64,000 bases of DNA from Rhizobium sp. NRK18 (GTDB taxonomy: Bacteria; Pseudomonadota; Alphaproteobacteria; Rhizobiales; Rhizobiaceae). The notes beneath the pieces were generated by a model. That model saw only the letters and a program-made list of their open reading frames with translations, was not told where the DNA came from and did not search any database. Positions 44,186 to 53,627 of the stretch are shown piece after piece. Within the stretch, counting starts at the first letter, position 1; every line of letters starts with the position of its first letter. The translations under genes were made by a program, and so were the position numbers. The stretch covers positions 2,013,681 through 2,077,680 of the forward strand of contig NZ_JANFMV010000001.1 of the NCBI RefSeq assembly GCF_024385575.1, written 5' to 3'.

Positions 44186-45106
44186 GTGTCCCTGATTTCT
44201 CCCGCCGCGATGCTTTTCGATGAAGTGGCACGGATCGGCTCGATCCGGCGGGCGGCCGAGCATCTGAACGTATCGCCGTCGGCGCTCAATCGTCGGATTC
44301 TCAATCTCGAAGCCGAATACGGGGTGAAGCTTTTCGAGCGGCTGCCGCGCGGCGTTCGCCTGACGTCCGCCGGGGAGGTGCTGATTGCCGACATCCGCCG
44401 GTGGCGGGCCGAACAGGATCGTTCGCGGGTTCGGCTACAGGAGATGCAGGGCCTGCGTCGCGGCCATCTGGCAGTCGGCCTTATGGAATGTCTTGCCGGC
44501 GATTTCGCCCGCGACATGTTCGAGACCGTGCAACAGAAATTCTCACGATTCACGCTGGATGTGTTCATTGGCGGTACTGCGCATATCATCGAGAAGCTGC
44601 AGGCGAGCGAACTCGATATCGCCATATGTTTCAACGTCGCGGATCTTCCCTATATCCGCAAGCTGGTGACCTTCCAGGTGCCGGCCGGGATCGTCGTGTC
44701 GCCGGACCATCCGCTGGCGGCACGCTCCAGCGTGCATCTGAGCGACTGCATGGATTTCCCCTATATCCTGCCGGACGCGACGCTGGCCTCGCGCAAACTC
44801 ATCGACCGCGCGCTGGAGGCGGCGAATTTCCGCGCGATCCCCAGTCTGGTCACGAATTCCAGCAGCCTTTTGAAGCTTCTGGTCGGCGACGATCGGCACA
44901 TCGCCTTCCTCGGCCCGGTCAACATCATGCAGGAACTCAAGGAGAACCGGCTGCGCTTTCTGGCGGTTTCAGGGCGGCAGATGCCATATGAGGAATTGTC
45001 GCTCGTCACCCGCAGCACGCATGCTCCGAGCGCCGCCGTGCAGGCGATCATTCATCTCTTGAAGGAGCGCATGGAAGCCTTGCCTTACCACAGCAAAGCG
45101 GTCTAA
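44186..45106 (+). CDS. LysR-family transcriptional regulator
   Basis: 306 residues from GTG at 44186 (GGAGG 9 bp upstream). N-terminal winged helix: GSIRRAAEHLNVSPSALNRRI then LFERLPRGVRLT; C-terminal LysR effector domain (RGHLAVGLMECLAG onwards; VPAGIVVSPDHPLA). Divergent orientation to the deaminase gene and the intervening palindrome make it the likely local regulator of the deaminase/MFS/CodA locus, with a base or base metabolite as effector. Confidence 0.9.
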   Translation: MSLISPAAMLFDEVARIGSIRRAAEHLNVSPSALNRRILNLEAEYGVKLFERLPRGVRLTSAGEVLIADIRRWRAEQDRSRVRLQEMQGLRRGHLAVGLMECLAGDFARDMFETVQQKFSRFTLDVFIGGTAHIIEKLQASELDIAICFNVADLPYIRKLVTFQVPAGIVVSPDHPLAARSSVHLSDCMDFPYILPDATLASRKLIDRALEAANFRAIPSLVTNSSSLLKLLVGDDRHIAFLGPVNIMQELKENRLRFLAVSGRQMPYEELSLVTRSTHAPSAAVQAIIHLLKERMEALPYHSKAV

Positions 45107-45413
45107 CGTCCGTGTTGCGTTTTTTGCAACGCACCGCTCGAAACAATATGCTTGTGTGCGCTGCAAAAGCGTCACCAACTACCGGTTATAAGAATGCAAG
45201 GGGACATGAGTGGAACTGGGTGATTTGGCAGTAGGTCGGCATGCGTCGGTAGCGCATCCGAATACGGCCGGTGACAGTATGGCACCGGCACATATCCGTT
45301 TGGTCATTTCCTGCAATTCAGCACATCGAAATAAGCCGGTCGCCGGTGCGGTCACTCGCAATGGCGCGCAACCGACATTTGCTTCGACGGCTTCGGGTTG
45401 AGCAGGGGACACG
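45107..45413. other. 307-bp gap before nucleoside transporter operon
   Basis: No convincing gene. Near the LysR stop is a weak hairpin (GTTGC...GCAAC, 45114-45130) around a T-run that may end the LysR transcript. TTATAA at 45186-45191 is the best -10, without a good -35. The remaining 200 bp would be an untranslated leader; I could not match it to a riboswitch class. Confidence 0.4.
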
Positions 45414-46979
45414 ATGGAAAACAAGCCTTTACCTCGCCTTGAACTGACGGGAATTACCAAGCGGTTTCCCGGCGTTCTGGCGAACGATCACGTCAGTTTC
45501 TCGGTTCTGCCCGGTGAGATTCATGCCCTTCTCGGCGAAAACGGCGCCGGCAAGTCGACGCTGGTCAAGATGATCTACGGCATCATGCAGCCGGACGAGG
45601 GCGAAATCCGCTGGAACGGCCAGCCAATGACGGTTGCCAATCCGAAGGCTGCCCGCAAGCTCGGCATCGGCATGGTGTTCCAGCACTTCTCGCTGTTCGA
45701 AGCGATGACGGTGCTGGAGAACATCGCGCTCGGCATGGATGCTAAAATTCCGGCGCGCGAACTGGAAGCGCGTATTCTCGACGTGATGAAGCAGTACGGG
45801 CTGAAGCTGGAACCGCATCGCATCGTGTCCACGCTGTCTGTCGGCGAACGCCAGCGCATCGAGATCGTGCGGGCGCTGCTGCTCAATCCGAGCCTGCTGA
45901 TCATGGACGAGCCCACCTCGGTGCTGACGCCGCAGGAAGTCGAACAGTTGTTCGTCGTCTTGCGCCAGCTCGCCAAGGAAGGCTGTTCGATCCTCTACAT
46001 TTCCCACAAGCTGCATGAGATCAAGGCGCTCTGCGATACCGCGACCATCCTGCGCGGTGGCAAGCTGGTCGATACCTGCGACCCGAAGGTCGAAACCTCG
46101 CGGTCGATGGCCGAAAAGATGATCGGTGGCGGGTTGAAGGACATCCAGAAGGCCGCCGACCGCTCATTCGGTCAGGACATGCTGATCGTCAACAAGATGG
46201 ACATGCCGTCGACCGAGGCTTTCGGCACGTCGCTGAAGGACGTCACCTTCACCGTGAAGGCCGGCGAGATCTTCGGTATTGCCGGCGTCGCCGGCAACGG
46301 CCAGAACGAACTGCTGCTGGCCCTGTCCGGCGAAACGCCCTCGCTCGGGGCAGATCACATTACCGTCGACGGTGCCCGCATCGGAAAGATGACGGCAAAG
46401 CAGCGCCGCCTCTCCGGCATGGCGACGGTTCCGGAAGAGCGCAACGGTCACGCGGCCGTTCCGGACTTCACGCTCTCCGACAATGCTGTTCTGACGGCTC
46501 GTGACCGGCTCGGCATGGTGAGGATGGGCCTCATCGATTCCGGTGTCGCGCGGACCTATGCCGGCGAGGTCATCACCTCGTTTTCGGTCAAGGCGCTCGG
46601 TCCCGGTTCGATGGCCGGTTCCCTGTCGGGTGGCAACCTGCAGAAATACATCATGGGCCGCGAGATCATGCAGAAGCCGACCGTGCTCGTGGTCAGCCAG
46701 CCGACATGGGGCGTCGATGCCGGAGCGGCCGCGGCAATCCATCAGGCGCTGGTCGATCTTGCTGCCGCCGGCTCTGCCATCGTCGTGATCAGCCAGGACC
46801 TGGACGAACTGCTGTCGCTCTGCGACACGCTCGCGGTCATCAACGAGGGCCGGCTGTCGAAGTCGATGCGCGTCGTCGATGCGGATATCGAGGAAATCGG
46901 ATTGCTGATGGGCGGCATACACGGCGAGAGCCACGCGTCCGCAACACAGACCAAGGCGGAGCCCGCCCATGCGCATTAA
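45414..46979 (+). CDS. Nucleoside ABC transporter ATPase (tandem NBD)
   Basis: 521 residues with two ABC domains, as in RbsA and the NupO/BMP-type nucleoside importers. First domain: Walker A GENGAGKST near residue 41, signature LSVGERQRIEI, Walker B LLIMDEPTSVLT. Second domain is degenerate: GVAGNGQNELL in place of Walker A, signature LSGGNLQKYIMGRE, and VVSQPTWGVDAGA in place of Walker B. The stop overlaps the permease start by 11 bp. Confidence 0.94.
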   Translation: MENKPLPRLELTGITKRFPGVLANDHVSFSVLPGEIHALLGENGAGKSTLVKMIYGIMQPDEGEIRWNGQPMTVANPKAARKLGIGMVFQHFSLFEAMTVLENIALGMDAKIPARELEARILDVMKQYGLKLEPHRIVSTLSVGERQRIEIVRALLLNPSLLIMDEPTSVLTPQEVEQLFVVLRQLAKEGCSILYISHKLHEIKALCDTATILRGGKLVDTCDPKVETSRSMAEKMIGGGLKDIQKAADRSFGQDMLIVNKMDMPSTEAFGTSLKDVTFTVKAGEIFGIAGVAGNGQNELLLALSGETPSLGADHITVDGARIGKMTAKQRRLSGMATVPEERNGHAAVPDFTLSDNAVLTARDRLGMVRMGLIDSGVARTYAGEVITSFSVKALGPGSMAGSLSGGNLQKYIMGREIMQKPTVLVVSQPTWGVDAGAAAAIHQALVDLAAAGSAIVVISQDLDELLSLCDTLAVINEGRLSKSMRVVDADIEEIGLLMGGIHGESHASATQTKAEPAHAH

Positions 46980-48063
46980 ACTGGAAAAACGCCCCGAGCC
47001 CAGTCGGCTGATGTTGGTCGTCACGCCGATCGCCTCGGTGCTGGCGACCATGCTGATCGGCATAATCGTCTTCGACGCCATCGGCGTGAAGGGGCTTCAG
47101 GCGGTCATCGACATCTTCCTGACGCCGCTGCTGGCCTCCTACAAGTGGCAGGACGTGGCCGTGAAGGCCGCGCCGCTGATCATCATCGCGCTCGGCCTGT
47201 CGCTCGGCAACCGGGCGCAGGTGTGGAACATCGGGGCGGAAGGCCAGTACATCATCGGTGCACTGTGCGCGGCCGGCGTCGGCATTGCCGCAGGCGACGC
47301 GGGCGGCGCGCCCGTGATGATCGCGATGATCATCGCCGGCATCATCGGCGGCACGCTTTGGGCCGCCGTTCCCGCCTTCCTGCGCACCCGGTTCAACGTC
47401 AACGAAATCCTGTCGACGCTGATGTTCACCTATGTGGCGCTGCAGGTGCTGGGTTATCTCGTCGGAGGCCCGTGGAAGGATCCGAACGGCCGCAATTTTC
47501 CGGCAACCGCACCGCTGTCGCCCGACCAGACCCTGCCGATCCTGTTTCCCGGCACGACGATCCACCTGGGTGTCGCGATCGCCGTCATCCTGCCCTTCGT
47601 CTTCTGGCTGATCATGTCGCGTTCCGTTTTCGGCTTCCAGATCCGTGTGGTCGGCAGTGCGCCGCAGGCGGCCCGTCACGGCGGCTTCGACGCAAAGCAG
47701 ACGATATGGGTCACGCTCCTGATCGGTGGTGCGATGGCCGGGCTTGCCGGCTCTCTGGAATTTGCCGGAGCGCTGAAGACCGTCAATCTTGGCTTTCCGT
47801 CCGGCTATGGCTTTACGGCGATCATCGTCTCCTTCCTCGGACGGCTGCATCCGATCGGCTGCCTTCTGGCCGGCATCGTGCTTGCCGTCACCTATGTCGG
47901 CGGGCAGGTGGCGCAGACGACCGTCCACATTCCCAATTCGACAGCGGGCATCTTCCAGGCGATGATGCTGTTCTTCATCCTGGCGAGTGATATCCTGGTG
48001 CGCTACCGCGTGCGCATCGTGCCAAGCCACAAGGCCGCCGCAGTGCCGGCAGCGGGAGAGTAA
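46969..48063 (+). CDS. Nucleoside ABC transporter permease 1
   Basis: 364-residue permease of the BPD_transp_2 type, about ten helices. Hallmarks are ALGLSLGNRAQVWNIGAEGQY, FNVNEILSTLMFTYVA and VVGSAPQAARHGGFD. Together with the second permease it forms the heteromeric membrane channel. It starts within the ATPase gene and ends 3 bp before the next ATG. Confidence 0.94.
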   Translation: MRIKLEKRPEPSRLMLVVTPIASVLATMLIGIIVFDAIGVKGLQAVIDIFLTPLLASYKWQDVAVKAAPLIIIALGLSLGNRAQVWNIGAEGQYIIGALCAAGVGIAAGDAGGAPVMIAMIIAGIIGGTLWAAVPAFLRTRFNVNEILSTLMFTYVALQVLGYLVGGPWKDPNGRNFPATAPLSPDQTLPILFPGTTIHLGVAIAVILPFVFWLIMSRSVFGFQIRVVGSAPQAARHGGFDAKQTIWVTLLIGGAMAGLAGSLEFAGALKTVNLGFPSGYGFTAIIVSFLGRLHPIGCLLAGIVLAVTYVGGQVAQTTVHIPNSTAGIFQAMMLFFILASDILVRYRVRIVPSHKAAAVPAAGE

Positions 48064-48066
48064 CGC

Positions 48067-48990
48067 ATGAGCCTCGATTTCATCATCGCTGCGATCATCA
48101 CCGTCGTCGGCCTGACGACGCCCATTCTGCTTGCGGGCCTCGGCGAACTGGTCGTCGAGAAATCCGGCGTTCTCAATCTCGGCGTCGAAGGCATGATGCT
48201 GATGGGCGCGATCTCCGGCTTCGGCGTCACGGTCATGACCTTCAATCCGTGGATCGGCATTCTGGGAGCGGCCGCCGGCGGCGCGCTGTCGTCCATGCTG
48301 TTTGCCGTTCTGGTGCTGCAGCTAAATTCCAACCAGGTGGCGACCGGCCTGGCGCTGACCATTTTCGGAACCGGCCTGTCGTCGCTCCTCGGTCTGTCCT
48401 TCGTCGGCCGCATCGTCATGCCGTTCGGCTCCATCTTTCCGGACTTCCTGGCCCGCGACCCGATCCTCAAGGTCATCTTCGGCTATTCGCCGATCGTCTA
48501 TTTCGCGCTGATCATGGTGCCGGTGGTGGCCTGGTTCCTGAAATCGACCCGGGCCGGTCTCATCCTGCGCGCCGTCGGTGAGAACGACCACTCGGCCCAT
48601 TCCATCGGCTATTCCGTCATCGGCGTGCGCTATGCCGCGATCGCCTTTGGCGGTGCGATGGCAGGCATTGGTGGCGCCTACTTCTCGATGGTGATCACGC
48701 CGATGTGGGCGGAAAAGATGACCGCGGGCAGGGGCTGGATCGCGCTCGCGCTCGTCGTCTTCGCCGGCTGGCGTACAGGCCGTCTTCTGGTTGGCGCTTA
48801 TTTCTTCGGCATCCTGATGGCGCTTGAACTCTACGCCAAGGCCGCCGGCTTCTCCTTCCTTCCGTCGCAGTTCTGGGCCGCCATGCCCTATCTGATGACC
48901 GTTGTCGCGCTGGCGGTCATATCCGCCCGCAAGAATGCCGGGGGAAGCGCGCCCGCCTGCCTCGGCAAGCCTTTCCTACCCTCAACCTGA
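48067..48990 (+). CDS. Nucleoside ABC transporter permease 2
   Basis: 307 residues, second BPD_transp_2 permease. Hallmarks are LAGLGELVVEKSGVLNLGVEGMML, QVATGLALTIFGTGLSS and RAVGENDHSAHSIGY. The last 15 residues (GSAPACLGKPFLPST) look non-conserved. The binding protein follows after 22 bp. Confidence 0.94.
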   Translation: MSLDFIIAAIITVVGLTTPILLAGLGELVVEKSGVLNLGVEGMMLMGAISGFGVTVMTFNPWIGILGAAAGGALSSMLFAVLVLQLNSNQVATGLALTIFGTGLSSLLGLSFVGRIVMPFGSIFPDFLARDPILKVIFGYSPIVYFALIMVPVVAWFLKSTRAGLILRAVGENDHSAHSIGYSVIGVRYAAIAFGGAMAGIGGAYFSMVITPMWAEKMTAGRGWIALALVVFAGWRTGRLLVGAYFFGILMALELYAKAAGFSFLPSQFWAAMPYLMTVVALAVISARKNAGGSAPACLGKPFLPST

Positions 48991-49012
48991 ACATCATAAA
49001 CAGGAGACCTCC

Positions 49013-50095
49013 ATGGGAATTATCAATCGTCGCACAATGCTCAAGGCAGCCGGTGCCGCTGCGGCCCTGCCGCTCCTCGGCCGCGCCGCCTTCACCGCTG
49101 ACAAGGTCAAGATCGGCTTCATCTTCCTCGGCCCGATCGGCGACTACGGCTGGACCTGGGCGCATAACAAGGGCCGCCTGGCCGTGGACGAAGCGCTCGG
49201 TGACAAGGTCGAGACCGTCTATGTCGAGAACGTGCCGGAAGATGCGTCGGCCATCCCGGTCATCCGCGACCTGGCGCAGCAGGGCTGCAAGCTCATCTTC
49301 ACGACGTCCTACGGCTACATGGACCAGACCATCGAAGTCGCCAAGGAATTCCCGGATGTGATGTTCGAACATTGCACGGGCTTCAAGCGCGCCGACAACG
49401 TATCGACCTACAACTCGAAGTTCCATGAAGGCCGCGCCGTTCTCGGCACGATCTCCGGCAAGATGTCGAAGTCCGGCACGCTCGGCTACCTCGGCTCGTT
49501 CAAGGTTCCGGAAGTGGTGCTCGGCGTGAACTCGTTCTGCCTGTCCGCCCAGAAGCAGAACCCGGATGCCAAGGTCAAGCTCGTCATGATCGACAGCTGG
49601 TTCGACCCGCCGAAGGAAGCGGCCGCGACCGAAACCCTCATCAACCTCGGCTGCGATATCGTCACCACGCACACCGACAGCCCGGCTGCCCTGCAGATCC
49701 TCGAGCAGAAGGGGCTCTACGGCTTCGGCCAGGGCGCAGACATGTCGTCCTTCGCACCGAAGGCCCATCTGACCGCCATCGAAGACATCTGGGGTCCGTA
49801 TTATATCGAACGCGCACAGGCGATCGTCGACGGCACCTGGAAGTCCAAGGACACCTGGGACGGCTTCAAGGAAGGCACCGTCGCCATTGCGCCGTACAAC
49901 GAAGCCATTCCGGAAGACGTCCGCAAGCTCGCTGACGACGTCCAGGCCGGCTACAAGGACGGCAGCTACGACATCTTCAAGGGCCCGATCTACGACCAGG
50001 ACGGCAATCTGAAGGTCAAGGAAGGTGAAGTCATGACCCTCGATCAGCTCGCGGTCATCGACTGGTTCGTCAAGGGCGTCGAGAGCGCCGCCTGA
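49013..50095 (+). CDS. BMP-family nucleoside-binding protein
   Basis: 360 residues, AGGAG 6 bp before ATG. The N-terminus (NRRTMLKAAGAAAALPLLG) has twin arginines and could use the Tat pathway. The mature part follows the BMP/PnrA pattern: KIGFIFLGPIGDYGWTWAHNKG, IFTTSYGYMDQTIEVA and THTDSPAALQILEQ. It delivers purine nucleosides or related bases to the ATPase/permease set directly upstream; paralogue of the orphan at 23175-24245. Last gene of the operon before a strong terminator. Confidence 0.94.
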   Translation: MGIINRRTMLKAAGAAAALPLLGRAAFTADKVKIGFIFLGPIGDYGWTWAHNKGRLAVDEALGDKVETVYVENVPEDASAIPVIRDLAQQGCKLIFTTSYGYMDQTIEVAKEFPDVMFEHCTGFKRADNVSTYNSKFHEGRAVLGTISGKMSKSGTLGYLGSFKVPEVVLGVNSFCLSAQKQNPDAKVKLVMIDSWFDPPKEAAATETLINLGCDIVTTHTDSPAALQILEQKGLYGFGQGADMSSFAPKAHLTAIEDIWGPYYIERAQAIVDGTWKSKDTWDGFKEGTVAIAPYNEAIPEDVRKLADDVQAGYKDGSYDIFKGPIYDQDGNLKVKEGEVMTLDQLAVIDWFVKGVESAA

Positions 50096-50121
50096 TTTCA
50101 GGCCAGCATTCCATCAGAGAA

Positions 50122-50146
50122 GGCGGGGAGCGACCCCCGCCTTTTT
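50122..50146 (+). terminator. Rho-independent terminator of nucleoside transporter operon
   Basis: GGCGGGG (50122-50128) pairs with CCCCGCC (50135-50141), loop AGCGAC, followed by five T residues. Confidence 0.88.
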
Positions 50147-50256
50147 CATTTCCCGGCCCCCATCCGTCCTCTTGATACTTGTCAAAGCCGTTGTGGTCGC
50201 CTCGATGTAGAAAAGTCTGGTATTCGTCTGCCTCCGGCATGAAGGGATGGCGCGGG

Positions 50257-51822
50257 ATGATCACCGAGGACCAGAAGGGCGTGACCGACTTCCTGCGACA
50301 AGCGGCGGGGGGTGCACGCTGCTGCGAGATCGAGACGCATATTTCAAGGATATTCCTGGCGCCGGACCGGGTCTTCAAGCTGAAGCGGGCGGTTGCTTTG
50401 CCCTATGTCGATTTCTCGACGGCAGAAAAACGGCTGGCGGCCTGCGAGAAGGAAGTCGCGCTCAATAGCCGGACCGCCCCAGGTCTCTATCGCGGTGTCG
50501 AGCCGATTGTCCGCACGGCAGACGGCAGCCTCGGCTTCGGCGGAGCGGGCGAACTTGTCGACGCTGTCGTCGTCATGCGTCGCTTCGAGCAATCCGCGCT
50601 CATGGACGCCATGGCGGAAGCCGGCCAGTTGACGATGGATCATGTCGATGAGGTCGCCAGGACCATTGCCGCTTTTCACCGCGACGCGCCGGTCGTGCCC
50701 GGCGAGGGTGGTTCCGCCAATATCGCCGCCGTGCTCGACATCAATGAACGCGCCTTTGCCACCAGCCGGATCTTCGATCGCGACGAGGTCGCCCGCCTCA
50801 ATGCGCTGTTTCGCGAGCATCTGGCACGCCATGCCGGGCATCTGGACGCAAGAGCCTCCGCGGGAAAAATCCGGCGCTGCCATGGCGATCTGCATCTGCG
50901 CAACATCTGCTGGCTGGATGGCGCGCCACGCCTGTTCGACTGCATCGAATTCAACGACCGGATCGCCACGACCGATGTGCTCTATGACCTCGCCTTCCTG
51001 CTGATGGATCTCTGGCACCGGGACCTGAGGGCTCACGCCAATCTTGTCGCCAATCGTTATTTCGACCTGACCGGCGAAGCGGACGGCTTTGGCCTGCTGT
51101 CGTTCCTGATGGCGATCCGCGCCGCCGTCCGCGCCCATGTCACTGCGACAGCCGGGGAGGAACGTGACGGCGACAGAACAGTTCTTGAGGAGATGGCCCT
51201 CAGCTATTTTGATCTGTCCATGGATCTTCTGAAGCCCTGTCCGTCTCTGCTTCTGGCGGTCGGCGGTTTCAGCGGCTCGGGCAAGAGCACCGTCTCGGCG
51301 CAACTTGCGGATCAGGTCGGCCCGGCGCCGGGTGCCCGCATTCTCGAAAGCGATACCATTCGCAAGGGTATGCACGGCGTGTCGCGTGACACGACTCTGC
51401 CTCCGGACGCCTATCGCCCCGAGGTCTCGGAACAGGTCTACGGGCAGATATTTGCCCACAGTCAGGCCACCCTCGCGGAGGGTGCGGCGGTCCTCGCAAA
51501 CGCGGTCTTTGACCTGCCGACGATGCGGGCTGGAATTGCCGAAAGCGCGGCGGCGGCAGGTGTGCCGTGCTGCGGTGTCTGGCTGGATGTCGTACCGCAG
51601 CGCCTCCGCGAAAGGGTCGGTGCGCGCAGTGGCGGCTCGTCGGACGCCACCGTCGATGTCCTGGAGCGCCAGTTGGAGCGCGGCGCCGGCGACAACGATT
51701 GGGTCCGCATCGACGCGGATCGGCCGGTGGACAAGGTGGTGCGCGCCATTGTTGCTCTCGCCAACAGCATCTCGCATGCGCATGACGAACCGGCCTCATC
51801 CACAGGAGTTGAGCATCCATGA
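50257..51822 (+). CDS. APH-like kinase fused to P-loop (AAA) kinase domain
   Basis: 521 residues from ATG at 50257 (AAGGGA 9 bp upstream). N-terminal half is an aminoglycoside-phosphotransferase-like fold with catalytic HGDLHLRNICW and metal site FDCIEFND. C-terminal half from about residue 330 is a separate P-loop kinase: GGFSGSGKSTVS then ILESDTIRKGMHG, as in gluconate/adenylylsulfate-kinase-like proteins. This fusion is common in proteobacteria and its substrate is unknown; an antibiotic-resistance role should not be assumed. The stop overlaps the pfkB-type start by 4 bp (ATGA), so a sugar or sugar phosphate is a reasonable guess. Confidence 0.88.
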   Translation: MITEDQKGVTDFLRQAAGGARCCEIETHISRIFLAPDRVFKLKRAVALPYVDFSTAEKRLAACEKEVALNSRTAPGLYRGVEPIVRTADGSLGFGGAGELVDAVVVMRRFEQSALMDAMAEAGQLTMDHVDEVARTIAAFHRDAPVVPGEGGSANIAAVLDINERAFATSRIFDRDEVARLNALFREHLARHAGHLDARASAGKIRRCHGDLHLRNICWLDGAPRLFDCIEFNDRIATTDVLYDLAFLLMDLWHRDLRAHANLVANRYFDLTGEADGFGLLSFLMAIRAAVRAHVTATAGEERDGDRTVLEEMALSYFDLSMDLLKPCPSLLLAVGGFSGSGKSTVSAQLADQVGPAPGARILESDTIRKGMHGVSRDTTLPPDAYRPEVSEQVYGQIFAHSQATLAEGAAVLANAVFDLPTMRAGIAESAAAAGVPCCGVWLDVVPQRLRERVGARSGGSSDATVDVLERQLERGAGDNDWVRIDADRPVDKVVRAIVALANSISHAHDEPASSTGVEHP

Positions 51823-52754
51823 CCATTCTCGCAGTCGCCCTCAATCCCACGATCGACATATCCAGCGAGGTGCAGCATGTGCAGCCCACCCACAAGATGC
51901 GCACGTCGCTGCAGGAGCGTCATGCCGGCGGTGGCGGCGTCAATGTCGCGCGAGTGATCGCCAAGCTTGGCGGTCGGCCGGAGCTTCTGATTCTCTCCGG
52001 CGGGGCGACCGGCGCTCTTCTCGAGGAAATTTTGGCAGACCTTCCGATCACGCTGAGAACGGTCCATGTCGGCGGCTCAACGCGCATCGCCTTCATGGTC
52101 TATGAAAGGGATACTGGGCAGGAATACCGTTTCGTGCCGGAGGGGGCGGACATTACCGCAGATGAAGTCGAAAAGGCGATGGCGGCGGTGGCCAAGTTTC
52201 GAGGCGACTATATCGTTGCCAGCGGCTCGCTTCCGCGTGGGGCGCCGGATGATACCTATGCCAGGATGTCCGATATTGCCGCCGCCAACGGCGTCCGTTT
52301 CGTGCTCGACACGTCGGGCGCACCGCTGCGCGCCACGCTTGAGAAGGGCCAGGTCTTTCTGGTCAAGCCGAGCCTCGGCGAACTGGAAACCCTTGCCGGG
52401 CGCAAGCTCGACGAAGCCGGCCTGCGCGACGAGGCCATGAAGCTCGTGAGAGAGGGCCGCTCGCAATATGTTGCCGTCACCCTGGGGCGCGAGGGGGCGA
52501 TCCTTGCCGGCCCGAACGGTGTTCTGCGCGTGCCCGCCATTCACGTCCCGGTCAAGTCGGCGGTTGGCGCGGGCGACAGTTTCGTCGGCGCCTTGGTGTG
52601 GCTGCTGTCCAATGGCGGCACGATGGAAGAGGCCTTCCGTTTCGGGGTTGCCGCAGGTGCGGCGGCGGCGATGACACCCGGCACCGAACTCTGCCACCGC
52701 GACGATATCTTCGCGATCTACGAGGGCAGGGCGGCCTACGACACCGAAGCGTGA
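51819..52754 (+). CDS. PfkB-family hexose kinase (1-phosphofructokinase-like)
   Basis: 311 residues. Ribokinase-fold sugar kinase: N-terminal LNPTIDISSEV and GGGGVNVARVIAKLGG, C-terminal anion hole and catalytic base in SAVGAGDSFVGALVW. Pattern and length fit 1-phosphofructokinase / 6-phosphofructokinase II; tagatose-6-phosphate is another option. There is no fructose PTS nearby. Translationally coupled to the APH-AAA fusion, and convergent with radC. Confidence 0.9.
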   Translation: MTILAVALNPTIDISSEVQHVQPTHKMRTSLQERHAGGGGVNVARVIAKLGGRPELLILSGGATGALLEEILADLPITLRTVHVGGSTRIAFMVYERDTGQEYRFVPEGADITADEVEKAMAAVAKFRGDYIVASGSLPRGAPDDTYARMSDIAAANGVRFVLDTSGAPLRATLEKGQVFLVKPSLGELETLAGRKLDEAGLRDEAMKLVREGRSQYVAVTLGREGAILAGPNGVLRVPAIHVPVKSAVGAGDSFVGALVWLLSNGGTMEEAFRFGVAAGAAAAMTPGTELCHRDDIFAIYEGRAAYDTEA

Positions 52755-52768
52755 TGGCGACGGCGTTT

Positions 52769-53617
52769 TCAGATCAGCCGCAGGCCCTTGAGGCTCGCAT
52801 GGCCCTGCTTGCCGATGATGATGTGGTCGTGGACCGTGATGCCGAGCGGTTTGGCCGTGTCGATGATCATCCGCGTCATGTCGATGTCGGCGCGCGAGGG
52901 CGTCGGGTCGCCTGACGGATGGTTGTGGACCAGGATTACCGCCGTGGCCGACAGTTCCAGCGCGCGGCGCACCACTTCGCGCGGGTAGACCGGCGTGTGG
53001 TCGACCGTCCCTCTGCCCTGCACCTCGTCGGCAATCAGCGCGTTGCGCTTGTCGAGAAAGAGAATGCGGAACTGTTCGCGGGCTTCATGCGCCATGGCGG
53101 TATGGCAGTAGTCGATCACCGCCGACCACGAGCCGAGGATCTGCCGGCCTTTTAACTCGCTCTTCAACATGCGCTGGGAGATGCTGGAAACGAGCTTGAT
53201 ATCGAGCGCCACCGTTTCTCCCACGCCGCTCACCTCCTGCAGGAGCGCCGGCGAGGCGCCGAAAACTTCGGCTAGCGAGCCGAAGCGCTCGATCAGCGCC
53301 TTGGCGATCGGCTTGGTGTCTCGGCGCGGGATCAAACGGAAGAGAAAGAGTTCCAGCAGTTCGTAGTCGGCGAGCGCGCCGTCGCCGTTTTCCCGGTAGC
53401 GGGTGCGCAGGCGGTCGCGATGACCGTGGAAATGCGAGGCCTTCGCGTTGCCGCCAGCCCCGATCGCCGCTCCGGCGGGCATCCCGCCGCGCTTCTGCGC
53501 CTGTTCGGCGAAGAAGCCGCGTTCGTCATCTGGCAACGCATCTTCCGACCCTTCAGCAAAGCCGGAGAGGCTATTGCCTTTCCCGCTGTTCCCTGAATGG
53601 CCGGAGCGTGTTGCCAT
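52769..53617 (-). CDS. radC: RadC-family JAB-domain protein
   Basis: 282 residues from ATG at 53617. N-terminal low-complexity Gly/Ser region, a helix-hairpin-helix-like segment ([18 protein letters not shown]), and a C-terminal JAB/MPN metalloprotease-type domain with [15 protein letters not shown], the JAMM zinc signature. Despite the name, a DNA repair role is not supported for RadC; JAB domains often act as isopeptidases. It starts 10 bp after the map stop, so it is probably cotranscribed with map. Confidence 0.92.
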   Translation of the reverse strand: MATRSGHSGNSGKGNSLSGFAEGSEDALPDDERGFFAEQAQKRGGMPAGAAIGAGGNAKASHFHGHRDRLRTRYRENGDGALADYELLELFLFRLIPRRDTKPIAKALIERFGSLAEVFGASPALLQEVSGVGETVALDIKLVSSISQRMLKSELKGRQILGSWSAVIDYCHTAMAHEAREQFRILFLDKRNALIADEVQGRGTVDHTPVYPREVVRRALELSATAVILVHNHPSGDPTPSRADIDMTRMIIDTAKPLGITVHDHIIIGKQGHASLKGLRLI

Positions 53618-53627
53618 GTCGCATCCT

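Noticed and set aside
45179..45460. Short open frames in the leader of the nucleoside transporter operon, both strands
   Set aside because: No Shine-Dalgarno, no hydrophobic or domain pattern, and Cys/Pro/Arg content typical of chance frames.
50257..51822. Aminoglycoside resistance gene
   Set aside because: The APH-like half is fused to a P-loop kinase and coupled to a sugar kinase; this is a housekeeping-type fusion in proteobacteria, not a resistance cassette.
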